From the NCBI GenBank assembly GCA_002404215.1, contig DHJG01000176.1, positions 18,799-35,042 on the forward strand: DNA of 16,244 nucleotides, in the 5' to 3' direction. This document shows positions 7,050 through 12,884 of this stretch, piece by piece (within the stretch, counting starts at the first letter, position 1; every line of letters begins with the position of its first letter). A program made the translations under genes and the position numbers. This stretch comes from Desulfosporosinus sp. UBA4726 (lineage in GTDB: Bacteria; Bacillota; Desulfitobacteriia; Desulfitobacteriales; Desulfitobacteriaceae). The notes below the pieces were generated by a model that saw only the letters and a list, made by a program, of their open reading frames with translations, searched no databases and had not been told where the DNA came from.

Positions 7050-7077
7050 TTCGGTGGGGGTAGAGTCCCCCACCGAA
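7050..7077. repeat. 11-bp perfect stem hairpin just after ftsZ
   Basis: TTCGGTGGGGG (7050-7060) pairs with CCCCCACCGAA (7067-7077) around a 6-nt loop. It begins 33 bp after the ftsZ stop. No T-run follows it directly on the minus strand, so it may stabilise the ftsZ mRNA 3' end or be the first part of a composite structure with the hairpin at 7014-7037. Confidence 0.65.
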
Positions 7078-7110
7078 ACCTCGAGGTACAGCTTTAGCTG
7101 AACAAGTTCA

Positions 7111-8172
7111 CTAACGTCGACGTCTTAAGAACTCCGGAATATCGATATCGACTTCCGTAGCAACTGGTTTAATAATGTTTTCCTGAGCTTTTCCCGGTGC
7201 AAGCCCAAAGCCAGCCCAATGCTGATCAAATCCAGTGGCTATTACGGTAACTCTTATTTCTTCTTTGAGGTTCTCATCAATGACCGCGCCAAAGATAATA
7301 TTCGCTTCGGGGTCTGCGGCTTCCGCAATAATTCCTGCGGCTTCATTTACTTCGAAGAGGGTTAAATTAGTTCCGCCGGTAATGTTGAGCAGCACTCCTT
7401 TAGCTCCTTCAATCGAAGTTTCCAGCAATGGACTAGAAATTGCTTTACGTGCTGCATCTGCAGCGCGGTTTTCCCCAGTTGCCTGGCCTATACCCATTAG
7501 GGCAGAACCCGTATTCGACATAATAGTTTTAACATCGGCGAAATCTAAATTTATCAGGCCGGGAACAGCAATTAAATCTGAAATCCCCTGCACACCTTGC
7601 CGCAAGACATCGTCTGCAATACGAAAAGCCTCATGAATCGTGGTATGCTTGTCCACCACCTGCAACAAACGATCATTGGGGATCGTAATGAGAGTATCTA
7701 CTTTACTCTTGAGATCAGCAATGCCCTTTTCTGCCTGCATAGCCCGTTTACGGCCTTCAAAGGTGAACGGTCGAGTAACCACGCCAACCGTTAGCGCTCC
7801 CATTTCTTTCGCCACTTCGGCCACGATGGGTGCCCCTCCGGTGCCAGTTCCGCCTCCCATACCTGCTGTGACGAAGACCATATCCGCGCCTTTTAACACC
7901 TTAGCGATTTCCTCACGGCTCTCTTCCGCTGCCTTAGCCCCAATTTCAGGATTTGCTCCTGCTCCCAGTCCTTTAGTTAACTTTATCCCTATTTGCACTT
8001 TTTGGCCTGCACGAGATAATTGTAAGGCCTGTGAGTCAGTATTCACTGTAACGAAATCTACCCCTTGTAAACCAGCAGTAATCATACGATTTACCGCGTT
8101 GTTTCCACCACCGCCGACACCAATAACCTTAATTTCTGCAAACTGGTTTAAATCCGTATCAAATTCTAGCAT
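7111..8172 (-). CDS. ftsZ: Cell division protein FtsZ (tubulin-like GTPase)
   Basis: A 353-residue FtsZ, the protein that polymerises into the division ring. GTP-binding features are complete: GVGGGGNNAVNRM (18-30), the tubulin signature GGGTGTG (106-112), NTD (44-46), and the synergy loop NLDFADV with D210 and D213 that completes the active site of the next subunit. The globular core ends near residue 317. The linker is short (about 24 residues), and the conserved C-terminal peptide DIDIPEFLRRRR (342-353) is present for binding membrane anchors. The usual anchor gene ftsA is not upstream; SepF, normally encoded farther along this cluster, is the likely anchor. The ATG follows GAGGGGGG. A 364-bp leader with a sigma-H type promoter precedes it. 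Three hairpins follow. Confidence 0.99.
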   Translation of the reverse strand: MLEFDTDLNQFAEIKVIGVGGGGNNAVNRMITAGLQGVDFVTVNTDSQALQLSRAGQKVQIGIKLTKGLGAGANPEIGAKAAEESREEIAKVLKGADMVFVTAGMGGGTGTGGAPIVAEVAKEMGALTVGVVTRPFTFEGRKRAMQAEKGIADLKSKVDTLITIPNDRLLQVVDKHTTIHEAFRIADDVLRQGVQGISDLIAVPGLINLDFADVKTIMSNTGSALMGIGQATGENRAADAARKAISSPLLETSIEGAKGVLLNITGGTNLTLFEVNEAAGIIAEAADPEANIIFGAVIDENLKEEIRVTVIATGFDQHWAGFGLAPGKAQENIIKPVATEVDIDIPEFLRRRR

Positions 8173-8253
8173 CTAGGTTTTAACCCCCCTCGCTTCATTG
8201 TGACCTGCTATCTTTAAATACAGGTATAACTAATATTCAACTGTGCCGTTCAA

Positions 8254-8278
8254 ACGCACGATTAGAGCAAACGTGCGT
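8254..8278. repeat. Small inverted repeat in the ftsZ leader
   Basis: ACGCACG (8254-8260) and CGTGCGT (8272-8278) form a 7-bp stem with an 11-nt loop, about 80 nt before the ftsZ start. It would lie in the 5' untranslated region if transcription begins at the sigma-H promoter. There is no T-run, so it is not a terminator. A role in translation or mRNA stability is possible but unsupported. Confidence 0.4.
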
Positions 8279-8424
8279 CCCACCTACCTTTATAGGAAAC
8301 TAACTTTAAGAGGGTTTCATACGCCATTAAAGTTTTTTGACCTTCCAAGGCTTACCGGCACTTACTTTTCTGCCGAAGATACGCGTTATCTGGCCTCTGA
8401 CGTCTATAATGCACATAACATAAT

Positions 8425-8454
8425 AAATTCTATATGCTTATGCTTATTTCCTTT
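8425..8454 (-). promoter_or_regulatory. Sigma-H (Spo0H) type promoter upstream of ftsZ
   Basis: On the minus strand AAAGGAAAT (8446-8454), a 12-bp spacer and ATAGAATTT (8425-8433) match the known sigma-H consensus RnAGGAwww, 11-12 bp, RnnGAAT at every defined position. The predicted start lies roughly 245 nt before the ftsZ ATG. Bacillus ftsAZ has a sigma-H promoter that raises FtsZ at sporulation onset, so both position and logic agree. The rest of the 364-bp gene-free stretch 8173-8536 holds the palindrome at 8489-8510 and the small inverted repeat at 8254-8278; I found no convincing sigma-A promoter. Confidence 0.68.
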
Positions 8455-8488
8455 TTTAAATAAAATATTTTTTTGTAACTTTAATGTA

Positions 8489-8510
8489 GGGGCACGATAC
8501 ATCGTGCCCC
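8489..8510. repeat. Palindrome after sbp; copy B of the GGGCACGA family
   Basis: GGGGCACGA (8489-8497) pairs with TCGTGCCCC (8502-8510) across TACA. The inner GGGCACGA/TCGTGCCC is identical to the structure after ylmC at 3826-3857, with the same 4-nt loop length. No T-run follows on either strand, so this copy is not a canonical terminator. It lies about 26 bp after the sbp stop and 35 bp upstream of the sigma-H promoter. Confidence 0.72.
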
Positions 8511-8536
8511 AGCTTATTATAGGGATTAATAACACG

Positions 8537-8872
8537 TCAAGAATACCTTTTTATCAGATGGCGACGAATACTTCCCAAGTTTTGAAATAAACGCACACCA
8601 AATGCAACGATTGCAGCCAAATAAAGATCAACCCCAATGCGATCTCCGATATATGCCAACAGAGCAGCAAGAAGCATGTTACTAAAAAAACCGGTCAGGA
8701 ATACCATACTGTCAAAGTTGTCCTCCTGAGCAGAACGTATCCCACCTAAAACAGAATCCAACGCTGCTAGGATTCCAACGGATAAGTATTTGGCATATTC
8801 AATTGGTACTGAAAACGGGCTGACATACCCGATTGCCAATCCTAAAACTAAGCCTAATAACGGTAACCACAT
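8537..8872 (-). CDS. sbp: Small basic membrane protein Sbp (DUF1290)
   Basis: A 111-residue membrane protein with about three hydrophobic segments (1-16, about 28-45 with GGI at its end, and 58-93 in two parts) and a basic tail RRHLIKRYS. The sequence SVGILAALDSVLGGIRSAQEDNFDSMVF in two overlapping stretches is the hallmark of the Sbp/DUF1290 family. In Bacillus sbp lies between divIB and ftsA; here it lies between ftsQ and ftsZ, with ftsA missing. Its function is unknown, though it keeps company with division genes across Firmicutes. It starts 18 bp after the ftsQ stop with AGGAGG upstream, so it is co-transcribed with ftsQ. Confidence 0.92.
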   Translation of the reverse strand: MWLPLLGLVLGLAIGYVSPFSVPIEYAKYLSVGILAALDSVLGGIRSAQEDNFDSMVFLTGFFSNMLLAALLAYIGDRIGVDLYLAAIVAFGVRLFQNLGSIRRHLIKRYS

Positions 8873-8890
8873 GTTCCTTATCCTCCTAAC

Positions 8891-9625
8891 TTAGCGGCCA
8901 ATCACTGGTTTTGCCGCCGTAAAATCAATATATCGTACCCCTTGTTGAAACGATTTATATTCATTATCGCTTATTAATTGATAAAGCGCATTCAATTTAC
9001 TTTTCCAATCATTAGCTTGTCCTAGTCGGACCTCCACACCACTAGTCAGATACAATGTTATTTGCTGAATAGTGTTAACATGGAGTTCTCCAATCTGAGC
9101 AAGCAATTCAGGGGGGGCTTGTCCCAGCAAGTGCAGTGCTGAAGTAAGGAGAGGGTTCGCCAAATTCTTTCCCGGTCCCACAGTATCCGCAATATTAATT
9201 CCAGTAATCACCGGCTGATCTGTTTTAGGCCAACTCTCCAAACGGCGCAAGAAAACACCTTGCGCATCCACCTCCAAGACCCCCTTAGGGACAACTACTA
9301 AGGCAACTGGGGTCCGTTCCGTCACTTGAATAATAACAGTATTGGGAAGCTTACGCTGAAATTGAACCCCTTGAACAAGCGGATGTAAGGCAATTTTATG
9401 CTTGAAATCATCTTGATCAAATAGCAGTACGTTTTGTCCTTGAATCCCGTCAGATAATTTTAAGATTTCGTTTTCCGGAATAAGTCTAAGCCCCTGCACG
9501 ATTACATGTTGAACAGCAAAAGCACCGGAGCGCAAAAAAAGCGCTAAACCCAGAGTAAGCAAAATAGTCAAGACGGCAATATAGAGCAAGGATGTATTCA
9601 TATTCTTGGGTTGCATTGTAGGCAT
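8891..9625 (-). CDS. ftsQ: Cell division protein FtsQ/DivIB
   Basis: A 244-residue single-pass membrane protein of the divisome, which bridges FtsZ-ring proteins and the septal wall synthase with FtsL and FtsB/DivIC. Membrane segment about 12-31; the POTRA domain follows (about 36-104: VQHVIVQGLRLIPENEI ... HPLVQGVQFQRKLPNTVIIQVTERTPVALV), then the FtsQ beta-domain to about 230 (GVFLRRL, PVITGI, VRYIDFTAAKPVI). The start is not certain: ATG at 9625 has only 3 nt after AAGGAGG, while an in-frame ATG at 9616 has 12 nt. The cytoplasmic tail is very short for a Gram-positive DivIB, which often has a long charged tail. A probable sigma-A promoter lies directly upstream, and the gene is followed by sbp. 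Confidence 0.92.
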   Translation of the reverse strand: MPTMQPKNMNTSLLYIAVLTILLTLGLALFLRSGAFAVQHVIVQGLRLIPENEILKLSDGIQGQNVLLFDQDDFKHKIALHPLVQGVQFQRKLPNTVIIQVTERTPVALVVVPKGVLEVDAQGVFLRRLESWPKTDQPVITGINIADTVGPGKNLANPLLTSALHLLGQAPPELLAQIGELHVNTIQQITLYLTSGVEVRLGQANDWKSKLNALYQLISDNEYKSFQQGVRYIDFTAAKPVIGR

Positions 9626-9641
9626 TTTCCTCCTTATCCCA

Positions 9642-9671
9642 AGTATAACGAATACTGACCTGTTCTGTCAT
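9642..9671 (-). promoter_or_regulatory. Probable sigma-A promoter before ftsQ
   Basis: On the minus strand: -35 ATGACA (9666-9671, 5/6), 18-bp spacer, -10 TATACT (9642-9647, 5/6). The start point would fall at the ribosome site, giving a very short leader. It would let ftsQ-sbp be expressed apart from the mur genes. Both elements are good but the short leader is unusual. Confidence 0.45.
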
Positions 9672-9741
9672 GTTTTTTTTAAAACTTTTTAATGACAAAA
9701 TTCCTTTTATTCTTTTCCTCTGCTCATGATGCACTTTCAAT

Positions 9742-9805
9742 GCACGATGCTCTAGGTCCAAGTCCGCGGTCTGCTGCTCAGGCTTGTGCCTTGTGCGCAT
9801 CGTGC
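9742..9805. repeat. Inverted GCACGATGC / GCATCGTGC pair between murA and ftsQ
   Basis: GCACGATGC (9742-9750) and GCATCGTGC (9797-9805) are perfect 9-bp inverted copies, 46 nt apart, in the murA-ftsQ gap. The GCACGA core is the same as in the two tight palindromes at 3826-3857 and 8489-8510. It may be a third, expanded or decayed member; chance is also possible for a 9-mer pair. Confidence 0.35.
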
Positions 9806-9813
9806 TTTGCAGG

Positions 9814-11079
9814 TTAACCCTTCTGGATAACACGTCGAAGTTTTGCCCCCAACTGGCGATATTTCTCTTCTAAATTTTCATAGCCACGATCAATATGATC
9901 AACTTTTTCTAGCACAGTTGCTTCCTCAGCAGCCAGTGCTGCCAGGAACAGTGCTGCTCCAGCCCGGAGGTCTGTGGCCTCCACAAAGGCACCTTCAAGC
10001 GTTTCTCTTCCACGAATAACAGATGTTCTTCCTTCAACCGTGATTTGAGCTCCCATCCGACATAATTCATCCACATGTTGAAAGCGATTTTCAAAAATTG
10101 TTTCCGTAATGATGCTGGTCCCTTCCGCACCTGAGAGCATAGCCATAAACTGTGGCTGCATATCCGTTGGAAATCCCGGATAAGGCATTGTCTTCAGGTC
10201 AACACTACGAATTCTTCCCTGATGTTGAACACGAACTGAGTCATTCAGAAGGGTTACATTGGCTCCTGCCTGACGCAATTTAGCGATAACAGGTTCTAAA
10301 TGTTCTGGTATAACATTCTCTAAGACCACATCACCTTCAGTCATAACCGCGGCAATCATATGCGTGCCGGCTTCGATACGATCCGGTATGACTGTATGTT
10401 CTGCAGGATAGAGCTGATCTACCCCTTCAATCCGCAAGACATCCATTCCTGCCCCATGCACCCTTGCTCCCATTTTATTAAGAAAGTTTTGCAAATCCAC
10501 TATTTCTGGCTCGCGTGCGGCATTGCGGATTATAGTAGTGCCTTTAGCTAAGACCGCAGTCATCATAATATTTTCTGTCGCCCCTACACTTGGAACGTCT
10601 AGGTAAACATCAGAACCCTGTAAGTGATCAGCCCAAGCTTCGATATACCCATGCTTCTCTTTAACCTTGACACCTAGTTGTTGAAGCCCTTTAATGTGTT
10701 GATCCATCGGTCGTGTGCCAATAGCGCACCCTCCAGGTCGAGAAATTTTCACTCGCCCATTCCGGGCTAATAGGGGGCCTAAAATAAGATTAGAAGCACG
10801 CATTTGCCGCATCAGGGCTTCATCGACTTCACAGGAACTCAATGTACCAGCATTGACGAGCAAAGCCTCATTCTGGCGCACAACTCCACACCCGAGATGT
10901 TTAAGCACCTCAATCATATGTGTAATATCCGCCAACACCGGTATTTCTAACAAAGTTGATGTCCCTTTAGTGAGTAACGTTGCTGCCAACAAGGGAAGAG
11001 AAGCATTCTTCGCCCCGCTTACCCGGAGACTTCCTTCTAACCGCTGTTTTCCTGTGATAACATAGCGGTCCATCGACAT
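9814..11079 (-). CDS. murA: UDP-N-acetylglucosamine 1-carboxyvinyltransferase MurA
   Basis: A 421-residue cytoplasmic enzyme that transfers enolpyruvate from PEP to UDP-GlcNAc, the first committed step of peptidoglycan synthesis and the fosfomycin target. Visible marks: SGAKNA with K24/N25, the flexible loop RPGGCAIGTRPMDQHIKGL with the active-site C118, the GATENIMM segment, and MPYPGFPTDMQPQ with the catalytic aspartate. Length and both inverted alpha/beta domains are normal. The start ATG at 11079 follows AAAGGGGG; an ATG two codons in is possible. It lies 50 bp after murB and about 188 bp before ftsQ. Many Firmicutes carry two MurA copies; a second may exist outside this window. The cysteine at 118 predicts fosfomycin sensitivity of this enzyme. 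Confidence 0.98.
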   Translation of the reverse strand: MSMDRYVITGKQRLEGSLRVSGAKNASLPLLAATLLTKGTSTLLEIPVLADITHMIEVLKHLGCGVVRQNEALLVNAGTLSSCEVDEALMRQMRASNLILGPLLARNGRVKISRPGGCAIGTRPMDQHIKGLQQLGVKVKEKHGYIEAWADHLQGSDVYLDVPSVGATENIMMTAVLAKGTTIIRNAAREPEIVDLQNFLNKMGARVHGAGMDVLRIEGVDQLYPAEHTVIPDRIEAGTHMIAAVMTEGDVVLENVIPEHLEPVIAKLRQAGANVTLLNDSVRVQHQGRIRSVDLKTMPYPGFPTDMQPQFMAMLSGAEGTSIITETIFENRFQHVDELCRMGAQITVEGRTSVIRGRETLEGAFVEATDLRAGAALFLAALAAEEATVLEKVDHIDRGYENLEEKYRQLGAKLRRVIQKG

Positions 11080-11129
11080 GGTCCTACCCCCTTTACATCG
11101 AGGTTATTCTTTTACTTATTTGATAGTTT

Positions 11130-12008
11130 CTATTTTTGGAGGTACTCTACTTCTGGTTGCAATGTAACCCCAAATTTCAGCTGAACAGCCTCCTGAATAG
11201 CATCCATCAAAGCTAACACATCTCTAGACTTGGCATTGCCCGTATTTACTATAAAATTTGCATGTTTATCTGAAACCTGAGCACCGCCCACGCTTCTTCC
11301 TTTCCAACCTACCGCTTCAATCAATCGTCCAGCCGAATCACCGGGCGGGTTACGAAAAATGCTCCCGGCATTTGGTTTTTCAAGCGGTTGATTGGCCTTT
11401 CTCTTCGTTAAATTCTCAGTCATTTGGCTTAAAATTTGTTTACGATCCCCTGGAGAAAAATTAAATTGAACTTCCAACACCCACGCTTGACCGCGCAAGG
11501 AGCAGAACCTATAAGCAAATTCGAGCTCCGCTCGTTCTAGCTTCTTCACTGTACCATCTGCCCAGAGCGCGGTGACGCTCATTATCTGAGAAGCTACTTC
11601 GCTGCCATGTGCACCGGCGTTCATCACTATGGCACCACCAACTGACCCGGGGATACCCCTTGCAAACTCTAGGCCACTCCATCCTCGTTCCCCTGCTTCT
11701 TGGGCTAAACGAGCTAACATATATCCAGCTTCGACCTGAACCGTATGATCCCCCCATTGAATCGCGCGAAGCGACGAGGTTACCAACACAATTCCGGGAA
11801 GTCCTTCATCTGGTAACAAAAGATTAGAACCCCGCCCAATCAGCCAAACTGGTATTTCCGCTTTCAGGGCACGCTGCCATACTATCGCCAAGTCTTTAGT
11901 GGTTTCGGGCCAATACACAGTTTCAGCGGGCCCACCAATCCGCCACGTATTCAATAGATGTAGAGGATAATTTTTCTCCACACGCCCCAGCATTCCATCC
12001 AAGATCAT
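11130..12008 (-). CDS. murB: UDP-N-acetylenolpyruvoylglucosamine reductase MurB
   Basis: A 292-residue FAD/NADPH enzyme that reduces the MurA product to UDP-MurNAc in the cytoplasm. FAD-binding motifs are TWRIGGPAE (21-29), GRGSNLL (58-64) and GLEFARGIPGSVGGAIVMNAGAHG (112-135). Catalytic positions are Y166-R167, S216 in NAGSIFRNP and E286 in LQPEVEYL. The compact YRF segment and short length mark the type II form, as in Bacillus. The ATG at 12008 is supported by GAGGTGG 7-8 nt upstream. This start lies 86 bp inside the preceding MurC-like gene, in another frame, so translation is probably coupled; a later ATG (codon 6) would still leave the core intact. murA follows at 50 bp, which places consecutive enzymes of one pathway together. 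Confidence 0.97.
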   Translation of the reverse strand: MILDGMLGRVEKNYPLHLLNTWRIGGPAETVYWPETTKDLAIVWQRALKAEIPVWLIGRGSNLLLPDEGLPGIVLVTSSLRAIQWGDHTVQVEAGYMLARLAQEAGERGWSGLEFARGIPGSVGGAIVMNAGAHGSEVASQIMSVTALWADGTVKKLERAELEFAYRFCSLRGQAWVLEVQFNFSPGDRKQILSQMTENLTKRKANQPLEKPNAGSIFRNPPGDSAGRLIEAVGWKGRSVGGAQVSDKHANFIVNTGNAKSRDVLALMDAIQEAVQLKFGVTLQPEVEYLQK

Positions 12009-12798
12009 CGATGTTCCACCTCAAGTTATCTGTCTTTATTGCGTCATTCCAAATTGAGCTCAATGCCAATTTAATATCCAGCCAGGAAGCGCCTAATTCC
12101 AAACACTTCGCTATATCTCGATAAGCCTCTTGTTCTTCTAGAGGTTCCGACCACCTGGGCATTTGACCAACAAACTTTAAAGTATCTTGCACATAAAAGT
12201 CAACTCTAGTATCGCGGACAACCCAAGTCGCTTGTTTTGAGGTCCATTCAGAGTCCCTTCCAAGTTGACTGTCCTCTCCCAAGAGTTCCGCTAGCCATGA
12301 TTCTGGTAAAATCCAATGTAAGCCTTGCTTTCGTTCGCATAACCATCCATCGGCAGTCGGCCAAAGTACGGAAGGTTCAAAACCTGCCTCATTCAAAACA
12401 TGCCCTAACAAAGGACGTCCTTCGATGATAACAGTGTGTTCAGGAATCCGTAAAATTACTTCATCTTCGAAAATATTATGTATTAACGATTGAATAGATC
12501 GGGTTGGTCCTTCTTCAAGTACCTTTTCTCGCCAGAGATTATGTTCCGTAACCTCAGGCCAAAATACCCATTCCGTTACAGGGCCTGATTTCTCCAATGC
12601 CGATGTTGATGTGGCATTACCTTCAAAAGGCTTCTCCCACCAACTTTCCGTGAATCCCTCAGTCAATTCCTCTGTTGATGGGTCACTTACAAAAAAATCA
12701 AGTCCAATCTCTTTCAAAATGGCCCTAACCCCTTCTATTCCCGGAGCCGCAGAAGAAGCAACCAATTGTATCTTTCGTCTTGGCCACACCACGCTCAC
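11923..12798 (-). CDS. MurC-like protein without P-loop (possible pseudoenzyme), in the murC position
   Basis: I do not recognise a named family with certainty. The 291-residue frame sits between murG and murB, where many bacteria have murC. Residues 9-49 resemble the MurC N-terminal domain: KIQLVASSAAPGIEGVRAIL, then VSDPSTEELTE, against the family pattern IHFVGIGGxGMSGxAxxL and GSDxxxS. Residues 78-97 resemble the SSAI-DNPE-A-E-G stretch; 119-146 parallel the GTHGKTTT-EAGLDPT region but read IIEGRPLLGHVLNEAGFEPS, so the ATP loop is gone. Residues 221-249 resemble the HN-NALAA-ELG-AL end of domain 2. Domain 3 is absent, and the tail from about 264 is encoded over murB. There are 19 tryptophans (about 6.5%). 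The start is GTG at 12798, or better GTG at 12792, with AAAGGGG a few bases upstream. It is probably not a ligase; a scaffold or regulator of Mur enzymes, or a decaying murC, are options. Confidence 0.6.
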   Translation of the reverse strand: MSVVWPRRKIQLVASSAAPGIEGVRAILKEIGLDFFVSDPSTEELTEGFTESWWEKPFEGNATSTSALEKSGPVTEWVFWPEVTEHNLWREKVLEEGPTRSIQSLIHNIFEDEVILRIPEHTVIIEGRPLLGHVLNEAGFEPSVLWPTADGWLCERKQGLHWILPESWLAELLGEDSQLGRDSEWTSKQATWVVRDTRVDFYVQDTLKFVGQMPRWSEPLEEQEAYRDIAKCLELGASWLDIKLALSSIWNDAIKTDNLRWNIDDLGWNAGACGEKLSSTSIEYVADWWAR

Positions 12799-12884
12799 CC
12801 CTTTCCTATGTCACTGCCATATGCTATGCATCGGAGTGGAAAGGTGTGAGAAGATCTATCTAAAGAGATTATCTTACACGTAAA

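Noticed and set aside
7235..8176. Long plus-strand frames opposite ftsZ
   Set aside because: Antisense shadows of a highly conserved gene; the encoded proteins are low-complexity and match nothing I know.
8302..8334. Inverted repeat AACTTTAA/TTAAAGTT followed by a T-run on the plus strand
   Set aside because: Stem is AT-rich with a 17-nt loop, and no plus-strand gene needs a terminator here.
8243..8590. 115-codon open frame on the plus strand across the ftsZ leader and the end of sbp
   Set aside because: No ribosome site, no recognisable domain, opposite to all genes here, and it runs into the well-supported sbp gene and across the sigma-H promoter.
9486..9833. 115-codon minus-strand open frame overlapping murA end and ftsQ start
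   Set aside because: No ribosome site before its methionines and its second half lies over the real ftsQ coding sequence; kept only as a hint of a lost FtsQ tail.
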